This document shows positions 18,365-27,134 of a stretch of 64,000 nt of DNA, piece after piece. The notes beneath the pieces were generated by a model. That model saw only the letters and a list, made by a program, of their open reading frames with translations, was not told the origin of the DNA and searched no databases. Source of the stretch: Candidatus Bathyarchaeota archaeon (GTDB lineage Archaea > Thermoproteota > Bathyarchaeia > Bathyarchaeales > Bathycorpusculaceae). The position numbers and the translations under genes are program-made. Numbering within the stretch: position 1 is the stretch's first letter; every line of letters starts with the position of its first letter. Location: positions 110,875 through 174,874 of the forward strand of contig JAOZIE010000020.1 in assembly GCA_026014485.1 (NCBI GenBank), in the 5' to 3' direction.

Positions 18365-19255
18365 ATGTCTGGCAAAGAATTCTTCGCAAACCGTTATCGT
18401 CAACTCGGCTGGAGCTTCAGGGAAGTCGAGCCCAGACAGGCAATCCGCATAAACCAAGTCAATGCAAAAGGCAAAAACCTTCCTGAAAGACTCCGCAGTT
18501 TAGGTGTGGAACTTGAAAAAATCCCGTTTCTTAAGGAGGGCTACTGGGTTGGTAAATCCCGAGTTTCAGCGGGTGCCACAGCCGAGTACCTGCTGGGGTT
18601 ATACTCAATTCAAGAAGCCGCCGCGCAGATTCCTGCAACCTTGTTTGCTGGGGTTAAAGGCAAAACCGTGCTGGATGCTTGTGCTGCTCCGGGTGGAAAA
18701 ACCACTCAGCTTGCCGACTTGATGGGTAAGGGCAGCGTTATTGTGGCTTTAGACGTTAACAAGCAGCGTTTGGCGGCATTGGCGAATCATCTGGAACGAT
18801 GTCACGTTCGATGTTGCGTCGTTTACCGTTTGGATGCTCGGCAGGCTTCCAGCTTGGATTTGAAGTTTGACAGAATACTCCTTGATGTGCCCTGCTCTGG
18901 CAACTTCGTCTCTGACCCCAAGTGGTTTAGCCGTCGGACTCTGGTGGATGTGCAGCGGAACTCCAAGGTTCAACGGGAAATCCTCACTGAAGCCGCAAAC
19001 TGCCTAGCCCCCAACGGCGAGATTGTATATTCAACCTGTTCATTGGAGCCTGAAGAAGATGAGCTGAACATGGATTGGGCAGTTAAAACTCTGGGGCTGC
19101 AAATTCAAGTAGTCAACTGCCTTGGCGAGGACGGGTTAACTGCGGTTTATGGTCAAAAACTGGATGATTCCGTTTCGCGTTGCAGACGCATCTGGCCTGG
19201 GGAAACACAAGGGTTCTTTGTTTGTAAACTTAAAAAGAGGTTGAATACGCCTTGA
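18365..19255 (+). CDS. NOL1/NOP2/Sun-family RNA m5C methyltransferase
   Basis: 296 residues. The SAM site is DACAAPGGKTTQLADLM (near residues 101-117). The two catalytic cysteines are in DVPCSGN and STCSLEPEEDE, as in m5C methyltransferases. The short N-terminal domain is of the archaeal tRNA/rRNA type. The target nucleotide is not deducible. The stop overlaps the TTG start of the PUA gene, so the two proteins are coupled and probably act on the same RNA process. Confidence 0.9.
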   Translation: MSGKEFFANRYRQLGWSFREVEPRQAIRINQVNAKGKNLPERLRSLGVELEKIPFLKEGYWVGKSRVSAGATAEYLLGLYSIQEAAAQIPATLFAGVKGKTVLDACAAPGGKTTQLADLMGKGSVIVALDVNKQRLAALANHLERCHVRCCVVYRLDARQASSLDLKFDRILLDVPCSGNFVSDPKWFSRRTLVDVQRNSKVQREILTEAANCLAPNGEIVYSTCSLEPEEDELNMDWAVKTLGLQIQVVNCLGEDGLTAVYGQKLDDSVSRCRRIWPGETQGFFVCKLKKRLNTP

Positions 19256-19713
19256 AGCCTCTGACAGTTTTTGCCTCTAAGTTCGGCGGCAAAGTCGCGT
19301 TGAACCCTGAGTTTGTGGTGGAGCATGCACAGCGCTACTACCTTTTGAATCCTGCTCTACGCAAAATCGTCAAACGCAACTTCTACTGCGCGGGAATGTA
19401 CCTTGGGAAAGTCAAGGGCGGCGTGTTCTTTCCAAGCTTTAACCTGCTTAATATGCTGGTGCCCATTGCAGCCAACAAGGTGATTCTGGACCGTAAAGCC
19501 GCGTGGCTTTTCATATGCGGAAGAGACATCTTCAGGAAGGGCATCGTGCAGTCGATGGGTTCGCAGCGTAGAGGTGACTGCACTTTGGTGCTGAATGAGT
19601 ATGGCGAGTGCTTGGGCTTTGGAATGTTAGCCGCAGACCTTGGCGATGCCTCGGGCAGGGTTGTGTTTCGGAATGTGCTGGATGTGGGGGATTTTCTGCG
19701 GCGTGAAGGCTGA
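19252..19713 (+). CDS. PUA-domain protein, Nip7-like
   Basis: 153 residues starting at TTG 19252 within the stop of the preceding gene (TTGA). The C-terminal PUA-like region contains RKAAWLFICGRDIFRKGI and DCTLVLNEYGECLGFGM. The N-terminal YYLLNPALRKIV...NFYCAGMYLGK block resembles Nip7/UPF0113, an RNA-binding factor in ribosome biogenesis. Coupling with an m5C methyltransferase is a known archaeal neighbourhood type and supports a role in rRNA or tRNA maturation. The Nip7 label is from motif memory only. Confidence 0.75.
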   Translation: MKPLTVFASKFGGKVALNPEFVVEHAQRYYLLNPALRKIVKRNFYCAGMYLGKVKGGVFFPSFNLLNMLVPIAANKVILDRKAAWLFICGRDIFRKGIVQSMGSQRRGDCTLVLNEYGECLGFGMLAADLGDASGRVVFRNVLDVGDFLRREG

Positions 19714-19857
19714 ATAATGCTGTTTTTGGTTTGGTCGTTTGTCTGGAGGAACTGTTTTTGGCTGTTTGTATTGTGCCGCACGTTATAGGTCGTATCGTGC
19801 AAAATTTCAGTAAACTTCAATATTCCTGAACGTTTATCTAATACGTGAAGCGATAGG

Positions 19858-19867
19858 CTTAAATATG
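19858..19867 (+). promoter_or_regulatory. TATA box of glnA
   Basis: CTTAAATATG about 70 bases before ATG 19938, giving a leader of roughly 45 bases with GAGGAATG as ribosome-binding site. No nitrogen-regulator palindrome was recognised. Confidence 0.5.
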
Positions 19868-19937
19868 TTTATGGTAAATGTCTTTTCCATAACATATGAA
19901 AAGAAAGACTAATGCTTAATGTGAGGAATGGACAAAA

Positions 19938-21302
19938 ATGAAAAATTTCAAAGACGCAGTCTGGAAGAAAAACGTAACCGATGTAGTTAAGCAAATCCAA
20001 GAGCAAGACATAAAATTCGTTAGACTACAATTCACCGACATAAACGGCATGATTAAAAACTTGGCAGTGGCATCCAAAAACATCGAAAGCATCTTCGAAA
20101 ACGGTCAAGCATTCGACGGATCCTCCATCACCGGTTACAGACCAATTGAAGAATCAGACATGGTGCTCATGCCTGATCCTACAACTTTTGCGATTCTGCC
20201 TTGGAGACCAAAAGAGAAGTCCTCCTGCAGGCTAATCTGCGATGTGTATACACCTCAGAACAAGCGGTTCGATGGTGACCCTCGGTACATACTTGAAAGA
20301 GCCGTAGAGAAAGCTAACAAAGCAGGCTTCTCCTACATATGCGCACCTGAACTTGAATTCTTCATCGTGAAGGAAAGCGAAAACGGCGGCTTACCCACTC
20401 CAATTGACTTAGCTGGATACTTTGACTTCCACCCTGGAGACTTAACTGATGATATTCGAAGAGAAATTGCTGACACAGCAGAACCCTTCGGCATAGACAT
20501 CGAAATCAGCCACCACGAAGTCGCTTTGGGACAGAACGAAATTGACTTCAAATACGGAGAAGCCCTCGTCACCGCTGACCGCGCGGTAACAATGAAAATG
20601 GTTACAAAGGTTGTTGCTGCACGAAACGGCTACGTCGCCACTCACATGCCTAAACCCTTCGGCGGTATAAACGGCTCGGGTATGCATACTCACCAAAGCC
20701 TCTGGAGCAAAGATGGCGCCGAAAACCTGTTCTACGCTGACGATCCAAAAAATGATTACCTCTCAGACGCGGCGCGGTACTTCATAGGTGGGCAACTTGC
20801 TCACGGACGAAAAATGTGTGCTATCCTCAACTCATGGCCAAACAGCTTCAAACGCTTAGTTCCCGGCTACGAGGCGCCAGTGTACCTTGCATGGGCTCAC
20901 AAGAACCGTTCCCCGCTTATCCGAGTGCCCAACTTCGGAGGCAAGAAAGCCGCAGCCAGATGCGAAATTCGCTGTCCAGATGGTTCAGGCAACCCCTACC
21001 TGCAGTTTGCAGTGCTTCTCTCCGCAGGCTTAGACGGCATCAAGAACAAGATTGACCCCGGAGAACCAGTGGAGCTGAACGTTTACCACATGAGCTACGA
21101 GGAACGCAAAGAACGCGGCATAATTTCACTACCCGAATCCCTCAAAGAAGCCCTCGATGAAATGGAAACCAGCGACCTCATGCGCGAAACCCTCGGCGAA
21201 ACCACATTCGAAAACTTCCTAACCGAGAAACGCAAAGAATGGGACCTGTACCGACTGCAGGTTACCGAGTGGGAAGTCAACCGCTACATCAAACGACTAT
21301 AA
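19938..21302 (+). CDS. glnA: Glutamine synthetase, type I
   Basis: 454 residues. The N-terminal beta-grasp domain is visible (FVRLQFTDINGMIKNLAV; FDGSSI). The catalytic domain follows with the metal-binding APELEFFIVKE, GSGMHTHQSLW, the ATP-site HKNRSPLIRVP and the ARCEIRCPDGSGNPY block. It makes glutamine from glutamate, ammonia and ATP. The adenylylation tyrosine loop of the bacterial GSI-beta type is not evident, so it is probably an alpha-type enzyme controlled by feedback. It is monocistronic, with its own promoter and a clear terminator. Confidence 0.96.
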   Translation: MKNFKDAVWKKNVTDVVKQIQEQDIKFVRLQFTDINGMIKNLAVASKNIESIFENGQAFDGSSITGYRPIEESDMVLMPDPTTFAILPWRPKEKSSCRLICDVYTPQNKRFDGDPRYILERAVEKANKAGFSYICAPELEFFIVKESENGGLPTPIDLAGYFDFHPGDLTDDIRREIADTAEPFGIDIEISHHEVALGQNEIDFKYGEALVTADRAVTMKMVTKVVAARNGYVATHMPKPFGGINGSGMHTHQSLWSKDGAENLFYADDPKNDYLSDAARYFIGGQLAHGRKMCAILNSWPNSFKRLVPGYEAPVYLAWAHKNRSPLIRVPNFGGKKAAARCEIRCPDGSGNPYLQFAVLLSAGLDGIKNKIDPGEPVELNVYHMSYEERKERGIISLPESLKEALDEMETSDLMRETLGETTFENFLTEKRKEWDLYRLQVTEWEVNRYIKRL

Positions 21303-21312
21303 AAACCAAGAA

Positions 21313-21354
21313 AGCCTCTTTCTGAGGCTCCAACATTTTCTTTTTGCTTTTTTC
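21313..21354 (+). terminator. Hairpin plus T-rich terminator after glnA
   Basis: Perfect inverted repeat AGCCTC (21313-21318) and GAGGCT (21324-21329) with a five-base loop, followed by T-rich runs to about 21354. It lies 11 bases after the glnA stop and just before the convergent hisS end. Confidence 0.75.
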
Positions 21355-21365
21355 TTCTATTACCT

Positions 21366-22649
21366 TTAGCAACCGTTTTCTCGGATTTTGCTTGGCAACG
21401 TTTCTATATTGACTTCAGCCTGTGTTCTGCCAACTAAATCCTTTAGCACGACTTTTCCTTCTTTAAGTTCCCTTTCTCCCACAATGACTGCATAATCCAC
21501 TTTGCGTTTGTCTGCGTCTTCAAGCGCTTTCCCCATTTTCCTGCCCATCACCTCAAACTCCGCAGGCAATCCTGCCTCCCTGAGCATCTGCGCAATCTTG
21601 AGGGCTTCTGCCTTCTGTTCCTCCTTGATAGGGATAACCGTGACCCTTTTCTGCGTGGGCTTCTGTAACCTGGTTTTCTGTGCCTGCATCGCTAAGGCTA
21701 TGCGGTCTATACCTGTAGCCATGCCCACTGCGGGTGTAGATTCGCCGCCGAACACTTCGATAAGTTTGTCGTAGCGTCCGCCGCCGCCTAATGCGATTTC
21801 CAGTTGAGGCACATACAACTCGAAAATCACGCCCGTGTAGTACTCTAAGCCTCTGGCAAAAGCAGGGTCTACTACTTCAATTTCGCATCCGCTCTCTGTA
21901 ACCAGCCTCAAGATGGCCTCCAAGTTTTCTACTGCGGCAACCGCTTTCTCGTAGCCCTGCACTTGCGTCTTCATCTTGTCGACTGTGTCAAAGACGTTGG
22001 CTCCCTTCAACTCGATTAGTCCTCTGAGGATTTTTCGGCAGTTCTCTGAATCCACCAGCGCCAAAGCTGTCTCGTACTCTTTTTTATCCATTTTCTGCAG
22101 AATGGCATTTTGGGCTTTATCATCAATGCCCTCTTGGGTCATAATGCCCTTAAGCACGCCGACGTGTCCAAGTTTCAGAGCGAAGTTTTTTAGTCCAGTG
22201 TTTTTAAGCAGGTTGTTTGCCAAAAGGATAACTTCAGCGTCTGCTTCAGGTCTGCCCGAGCCCATCAACTCAAAGTTTGCCTGCCAAAACTCTCTATACC
22301 GCCCCTTTTGTGGTTCGTCGTAGCGGTAGACGCTGCCCGCGCTGAAAAGTCTGAGTGGCTTAGGCTCATTCTTCAACGTGGTTGTGGTTAACCTTGCGAT
22401 GGAGGCAGTGAATTCGGGTCGGAGTGATACTTTTCTGCCGCCTAAGTCGTCGAAGATAAACATGCGTTGGCGAATTTCCTCGCCCGACTTTGCGCTGAGA
22501 AGCTCGAATGGTTCCACGACTGGGGTGATTACTTCTTTGAACCCGAAAAGCTGCGCGGTTTCTCGGGCTTTGCCGATAACATAGCTTAAGGTTTCGGCGT
22601 CTTCGGCTATGAGGTCACGCATTCCGCGGACAGGCTGAAATGTTGACAT
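21366..22649 (-). CDS. hisS: Histidyl-tRNA synthetase
   Basis: 427 residues, the usual class IIa size. Motif 1 is PVVEPFELLSAK, motif 2 is FSAGSVYRYDEPQKGRYREFWQ, the histidine-specific ARGLEYYTG block is present, and motif 3 is GGGRYDKLIEVFGG...VGMATGIDRIALAM. The C-terminal anticodon-binding domain spans roughly residues 330-420. It charges tRNA-His in the cytoplasm. The upstream gene, the endA homologue, ends 15 bases before it on the same strand, so they are likely co-transcribed. Confidence 0.96.
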   Translation of the reverse strand: MSTFQPVRGMRDLIAEDAETLSYVIGKARETAQLFGFKEVITPVVEPFELLSAKSGEEIRQRMFIFDDLGGRKVSLRPEFTASIARLTTTTLKNEPKPLRLFSAGSVYRYDEPQKGRYREFWQANFELMGSGRPEADAEVILLANNLLKNTGLKNFALKLGHVGVLKGIMTQEGIDDKAQNAILQKMDKKEYETALALVDSENCRKILRGLIELKGANVFDTVDKMKTQVQGYEKAVAAVENLEAILRLVTESGCEIEVVDPAFARGLEYYTGVIFELYVPQLEIALGGGGRYDKLIEVFGGESTPAVGMATGIDRIALAMQAQKTRLQKPTQKRVTVIPIKEEQKAEALKIAQMLREAGLPAEFEVMGRKMGKALEDADKRKVDYAVIVGERELKEGKVVLKDLVGRTQAEVNIETLPSKIRENGC

Positions 22650-22664
22650 TTAGGCTTCACCGTG

Positions 22665-23231
22665 TTATTTGAACGTTAATGGTGCGACTGAATAGTAAAC
22701 TATTTCGCCCCTGCGGTTCATAACCGCGAGCACCAACTCTTTTTTAAGGCTCTGCGTCTGAGATAGCGCCTTCGCCAAGTCCTCCATAGGCATCGGTTTA
22801 CCTTCCTGAGTGCTCACGATGAGGGCTGTAGCAGTTTCTTTGCCGTATGTACCTCGCTCGTAAATCCGGAAATCAATTGCTGTGCCAAAGCCCTCGCGGA
22901 CGACGTAGCCTCGGCTGCGCAGGTCCCTGTAAATAATGTAGTGCATCCATGCGTTTTCATCTGCCGCTTCGTAGGTGTGCAGAAGGCTTTCGAAGTCGAC
23001 TTGGCTGCCTTTTTTGTCCTTCACGCTGAGATTCTGCTTGTCCATAAGAAACAGCGCCTCGTAAAACGCCAGCGTGAGGGCGGTTTTTTCAGCGGCGCCG
23101 TATCCGCGTTGGCTAAGGGCGTCGATGCTGCTTCTTTCCTCGACTTTAACGCCCTTATTTGTTAGTAAGCCCTGCGCCTTAAACTCTGAAGGGGACGAAG
23201 TGTTTTCTTTGTCGTTACTCATCCGCATCAA
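22665..23231 (-). CDS. tRNA-splicing endonuclease (EndA family), catalytic His apparently replaced
   Basis: 188 residues. The fold is clear from YRDLRSRGYVVREGFGTAIDFRIY and the C-terminal SLKKELVLAV...GEIVYY. Tyr124 (DFRIY) and Lys164 (SLKKEL) align with the catalytic Tyr115 and Lys156 of the Methanocaldococcus enzyme as I remember it. The catalytic His, normally in an EHS(x)YLV context, aligns with Thr133 in KETATALIV. The protein may therefore be a structural or altered subunit of an alpha-beta enzyme. It is upstream of hisS, and three intron-bearing tRNAs occur in this same window. Confidence 0.8.
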   Translation of the reverse strand: MMRMSNDKENTSSPSEFKAQGLLTNKGVKVEERSSIDALSQRGYGAAEKTALTLAFYEALFLMDKQNLSVKDKKGSQVDFESLLHTYEAADENAWMHYIIYRDLRSRGYVVREGFGTAIDFRIYERGTYGKETATALIVSTQEGKPMPMEDLAKALSQTQSLKKELVLAVMNRRGEIVYYSVAPLTFK

Positions 23232-23346
23232 CTATTGAACGATTACCTTTAGGGCAGTTAACTAATTAACGTTGCCACCTGTATATCTCTCAAAAAGCGC
23301 TCTCAGACCATTTTCCTGAACCCGCACTTGATTAAGTTGGGTGCCG

Positions 23347-24393
23347 CTAAGGTGTAGCGCCCGACTTGAATTTGGGGAAGTCTTTGGGATAGTAGATTTG
23401 GCTTTCACAGATTATCCCTGAAACATACTTCAGCGGCGTCGCGTCAAAGGCTGGATTAAACACCTTAACCCCTGTAGGCGCAGTTTGCACACCGCCAATG
23501 TGCGTGACTTCTTCAGGTTTCCGCTCCTCAACAATCACATCTGCGGCTTTGTGGGATAAGTCAAAAGTGGATTTCGGCGCGGCAACATAAAACGGCACGC
23601 CATGCTCTTTTGCCAAGATAGCAACGCCGTAGGTGCCGATTTTGTTGAAAACCACGTCCTGAACGATGCGGTCAGCGCCGACAATAACAAGGTTCACGAG
23701 TTCTTTGCTCATGATGTGCGCCGCCATGTTATCTGTAATCAACGTAACTGGGATGCCGTCACGCATCAACTCGTACGCAGTAAGCCTTGCGCCCTGCAGT
23801 AGCGGACGGGTTTCGTCGGCGATAACTTTAATTTTTTTGCCCTGCTCCCACGCGACCCGAATTGGCGCAAGAGCCGTACCAAACTCCACCGTTGCCAACT
23901 CACCCGCGTTGCAGTGGGTCAGGATGGTGTCACCGTCTTTGATGAGCACCGCGCCGTTTTTGCCTATCGCGTGGTTCTGTGCGGCATCTTCGTCAGCGAT
24001 TTTCTGAGCTTCCTCCACAACTGCCGTCTTCAGTTCCTCCGCGACTCCAGAGAAACCGCGGGCTTTGGCGAGGACTCGGTCGGCTGCCCAAAACAGGTTC
24101 ACAGCTGTGGGTCGCTGGCGTTTGATGGCTACGGCGGCTTCTTCCAACTCGGCAAGCAGTTCCTCTCTGCTCTTGGCTTGTGAGTGGTAGGCAACTATTG
24201 CCAAGCCAAACGCGGCTGCCGCACCCAACAGAGGTGCGCCTCTGACGCGGAGGACCTTTATAGCTTCACACATCTGTTCAAGAGTCTTGATTTCTAAGGT
24301 TACTTCTTGGAGGGGAAGTTTGGTTTGGTCAGGGGTTAGCACGGTTCCGTTTTGCCATTTTATCATACGCATACTGGCAGCCTCACTTGGCAC
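23347..24393 (-). CDS. mtnA: MtnA/eIF2B-like isomerase (methylthioribose-1-phosphate or ribose-1,5-bisphosphate isomerase family)
   Basis: 348 residues. VRGAPLLGAAAAFGLA near the N-terminus, ILTHCNAGELATVEFGTAL with the catalytic Cys, DETRPLLQGARLTAYEL, and VGADRIVQDVVFNKIGTYGVA with the catalytic Asp are the MtnA signature. It isomerises an aldose-1-phosphate to a ketose phosphate. Archaeal members may serve methionine salvage or nucleoside catabolism, and the window holds no neighbour that decides. A start at an internal ATG around residue 8 or 10 is possible. Confidence 0.88.
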   Translation of the reverse strand: MPSEAASMRMIKWQNGTVLTPDQTKLPLQEVTLEIKTLEQMCEAIKVLRVRGAPLLGAAAAFGLAIVAYHSQAKSREELLAELEEAAVAIKRQRPTAVNLFWAADRVLAKARGFSGVAEELKTAVVEEAQKIADEDAAQNHAIGKNGAVLIKDGDTILTHCNAGELATVEFGTALAPIRVAWEQGKKIKVIADETRPLLQGARLTAYELMRDGIPVTLITDNMAAHIMSKELVNLVIVGADRIVQDVVFNKIGTYGVAILAKEHGVPFYVAAPKSTFDLSHKAADVIVEERKPEEVTHIGGVQTAPTGVKVFNPAFDATPLKYVSGIICESQIYYPKDFPKFKSGATP

Positions 24394-24484
24394 ATTCTGT
24401 TAGTTTAGAAGTGGATTGGCTTCTGTTTAAGATTTCTGCAAAAGAAACAAAGCGGAAAAAAGTGGACTTGACTGCGTCGTGCCT

Positions 24485-25231
24485 TTAGTTTTCGAATGGC
24501 GACTTCAGGTACGTGACCACTTCAACTGGGGCGTCGTTGCTGATTTTCAGTCGCTTCTTCCATTCGTCTCCGACGGCTATAAGCGAGAAGACGCCTGAAA
24601 TCTCTGCCTTTGCCTTCTTGACGAGGTTTACGAGGGCCTCTTGGGTTTCGCCGCTTTTTATCATGTCATCCACGACCAGCACGCTGTCTCGCTTTTTTAT
24701 GATGTCTTTTGGAATGTAGAGGGTTACAGTTACGCCGCTGTCCTTGCCGAGGATGAATGTTTCATCAAGGAAGGCTTTCACGCCGACTTCCTTGTTACGT
24801 TTGGCCACAATGAGGTTTACGCCCAAAGCGTTTGCTACCATGGTAGCTAGGGGGATACCGTCGGTGGCTGCAGTTAAGACTTTGGTGACGCGTTTTCCCG
24901 CGAAGTTTGCTAAGGCATGGTTTGCCGCCTGCTGCAGAATGTTGTAGTCGCCGACGATTTCGGTGTTATCAAAGTAGCCTGTGTCATCAAACTTTATTCG
25001 GCTGCGTAGCTCCGTTTCTAACCCGACCAGTTTGGTGAGGACTCGCCAGAGTTGCTTGGCGCGGGTGGTGTTTGGAAGCACGTGCCCTTTGGCGTAGCGG
25101 CTTAGGACGGTTACGGGTAGGCCTGTTTTGCTGGCTAACTCGCGGTATGTGATATTGCGCTTGTATTTTGCGGTTCGCAAAAGCTCGATGGTCATTAACC
25201 GCAGTTTCAAATCTTCAGCATGAGTGCTCAT
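24485..25231 (-). CDS. gfcR: GfcR-like regulator: HTH plus orotate-type phosphoribosyltransferase
   Basis: About 248 residues from ATG 25231, which is preceded by a GGGGAAAA purine tract and starts the folded part (MSTHAEDLKLRLM). Residues about 5-70 form a helix-turn-helix (ITYRELASKTGLPVTVLSRYAKG). The rest is a type I PRTase with the PRPP loop SVLVVDDMIKSGET. This architecture belongs to the archaeal GfcR family, transcription factors that sense a sugar- or nucleotide-like ligand through the PRTase fold. Targets are unknown here. Confidence 0.82.
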   Translation of the reverse strand: MSTHAEDLKLRLMTIELLRTAKYKRNITYRELASKTGLPVTVLSRYAKGHVLPNTTRAKQLWRVLTKLVGLETELRSRIKFDDTGYFDNTEIVGDYNILQQAANHALANFAGKRVTKVLTAATDGIPLATMVANALGVNLIVAKRNKEVGVKAFLDETFILGKDSGVTVTLYIPKDIIKKRDSVLVVDDMIKSGETQEALVNLVKKAKAEISGVFSLIAVGDEWKKRLKISNDAPVEVVTYLKSPFEN

Positions 25232-25470
25232 CAATTTTTCCCCTTTTATACACCGACAAGTCAAATACTAATCTTTAATTCTTTAATGATACTTCGCCAA
25301 TTTATGTTTTCCGTTAAAACTGTTAAAGAAGAATACAGGTTCCCCGCAGCTTTAATTAACCTGCATTTCCTTGGTGAAACTGAGCGGAACCTTCCATCCA
25401 AGACGCCACAGGAACCACATATCCAGAAAAAATCTTGCAAACACGAACAGTTGAAGTCCAACACCCACTT

Positions 25471-27111
25471 CTAAGACTTAACATGGTTTCCAGCGCCAGA
25501 GTATTGTGCGCTATTTCTGAATTCTTCTCTGAGTTTCATTTGCCGACGTTTCAGGTTGTAGCCTAAACTGAAGCGGTGGGTTTCGTCGCGGACTTTGCGC
25601 AGGAAAAGCATCATGCGGCTGTTTTTATCATACCGTAGCGGCGTTGGCTCGTTGGGCAAAACTATCTCTTCGTGTTCCTTAGCTAAGCCGATAAGCGGAA
25701 GCTGCAGCCCCAGCGCAGATAGAGCTGATTGGGCGGCGGCAACCTGCCCTGCACCGCCATCCACGACGACCAAGTCCGGCATTGTTGCGTTTTCTTCCAG
25801 AAGCCGCCTGTACCTCCGTGCCACCACCTCCCCCATCGAGGCGAAATCGTCTTGTCCCGCGACAGTTTTGATTTTAAATTTCCGATAGTTTTTCTTGTCG
25901 GGTTTTGCGTCGGTGAAGCGGACCATACCTGAAACGACGTGTTCCTCGCCCAAGTTTGATATGTCAAAGCACTCCACCACATGCGGAACCACGGGCAGGT
26001 TAAGTGCAGTTTGTAGGTCAACCAGCGCGCTATCCTCGTCTAAGGTGGATTCAAGGTTCTTCTCAGCTAAATTAACCAACGCCCGCTTGTTTCCCCGCGT
26101 GGGAACCGTTAATGAGACCGCTGCGCCCCGTTTTGCGCAGAGAAATTCCTCCAGCGCCTTCTTTTCTGTTTTGTTTTCCCAGCAGGGTTGGTTAAGCAGG
26201 ATTTCGCGGGGTATCTGGTTGGTGGCGTAGTAAGCTTTGAGGAATTCCTGTTCAACCTGAGGCTGCAAATCCACAGTGAACTCTTTTTTCCCCAGTAGAA
26301 CACCTTTGCGCACACCCATCTGCACCGCCCGCGCCTTCTCGCCCAACCGCCGAAAAGCCATCACATCCTGGTCAAAACGCCGCTCGTTATCCACGATTTG
26401 CCGCTGCGTCAGCAGCCTGATGGAGGCAATCTGGTTGCGGAGTTCCAAAGCGCGTTCGTAATGCTGGTTCTGGCTGGCATCCTGCATCTGCGCAAGAAGA
26501 AGTTGAATTGTCTGCTCATAGTCACCGCCCAAGAAAGACCGTGCTTGATCCACCTGACGCGTATACTGCTCCAAGCTGACGTTGCCGTTGCAGGGTGCCG
26601 AGCACAAGCCGATGTGAAAGTTCAAGCAGGCACGCTTCGGGAGTTTCCTGCAGGTTCGCAACTTGAAAACCCGCACAACAAGACGCTGAAGGTCTTGCCG
26701 CGTGAAGCCGTCTGTATAGGGACCAAACGACTCCAGCTTCCGCGAAACCCTTCGGCTTGTCAGAATCCTCGGGAATGGCTCTCTTGTGAGGGCGATGTAG
26801 GCGTAGGTTTTGGCGTCTTTGAGGTTGATGTTGTATTTTGGCGTGTGCTGCTTTATGAGTTTATTTTCTAACAGCAGCGCTTCAACCTCATTGTTAACTA
26901 TGACCCAGTCGATGCTGCGGATATGCAGAACAAGCTGGCGGGTTTTGGCGGGTTTATCCGTTTTAGAGAAGTAGCTTTTGACACGGCTACGCAGATTCTT
27001 GGCTTTGCCGATGTAGAGAATTTCCCCCGCTTCATCCCTGTACAGATAGACTCCTGGGAAAGTGGGAATTTCGGAGCTTTTGAATGCTGAAGACGCAGAG
27101 ATTTGAATCAT
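25471..27111 (-). CDS. uvrC: Excinuclease ABC subunit C, lacking the C-terminal HhH region
   Basis: 546 residues against about 600 for bacterial UvrC. Residues 15-95 are the GIY-YIG nuclease (FPGVYLYRDEAGEILYIGKAKNLRSR is the region, positions 17-40). A UVR motif lies near 200-230, and an RNase H-like second nuclease domain spans about 370-510 (ECFDISN, VVVDGGAGQ). After the LGYNLKRR segment the protein ends within about 25 residues, without the tandem helix-hairpin-helix of typical UvrC. It lies 23 bases after uvrA in the same direction. It is bacterial-type nucleotide excision repair, presumably acquired by transfer. Confidence 0.93.
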   Translation of the reverse strand: MIQISASSAFKSSEIPTFPGVYLYRDEAGEILYIGKAKNLRSRVKSYFSKTDKPAKTRQLVLHIRSIDWVIVNNEVEALLLENKLIKQHTPKYNINLKDAKTYAYIALTREPFPRILTSRRVSRKLESFGPYTDGFTRQDLQRLVVRVFKLRTCRKLPKRACLNFHIGLCSAPCNGNVSLEQYTRQVDQARSFLGGDYEQTIQLLLAQMQDASQNQHYERALELRNQIASIRLLTQRQIVDNERRFDQDVMAFRRLGEKARAVQMGVRKGVLLGKKEFTVDLQPQVEQEFLKAYYATNQIPREILLNQPCWENKTEKKALEEFLCAKRGAAVSLTVPTRGNKRALVNLAEKNLESTLDEDSALVDLQTALNLPVVPHVVECFDISNLGEEHVVSGMVRFTDAKPDKKNYRKFKIKTVAGQDDFASMGEVVARRYRRLLEENATMPDLVVVDGGAGQVAAAQSALSALGLQLPLIGLAKEHEEIVLPNEPTPLRYDKNSRMMLFLRKVRDETHRFSLGYNLKRRQMKLREEFRNSAQYSGAGNHVKS

Positions 27112-27134
27112 GCCGAAGGCTCGCCGATGAACTA

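Noticed and set aside
25261..25464. Missing HhH domain of UvrC in another frame downstream
   Set aside because: The frame after uvrC has no helix-hairpin-helix pattern and covers the gap before gfcR.
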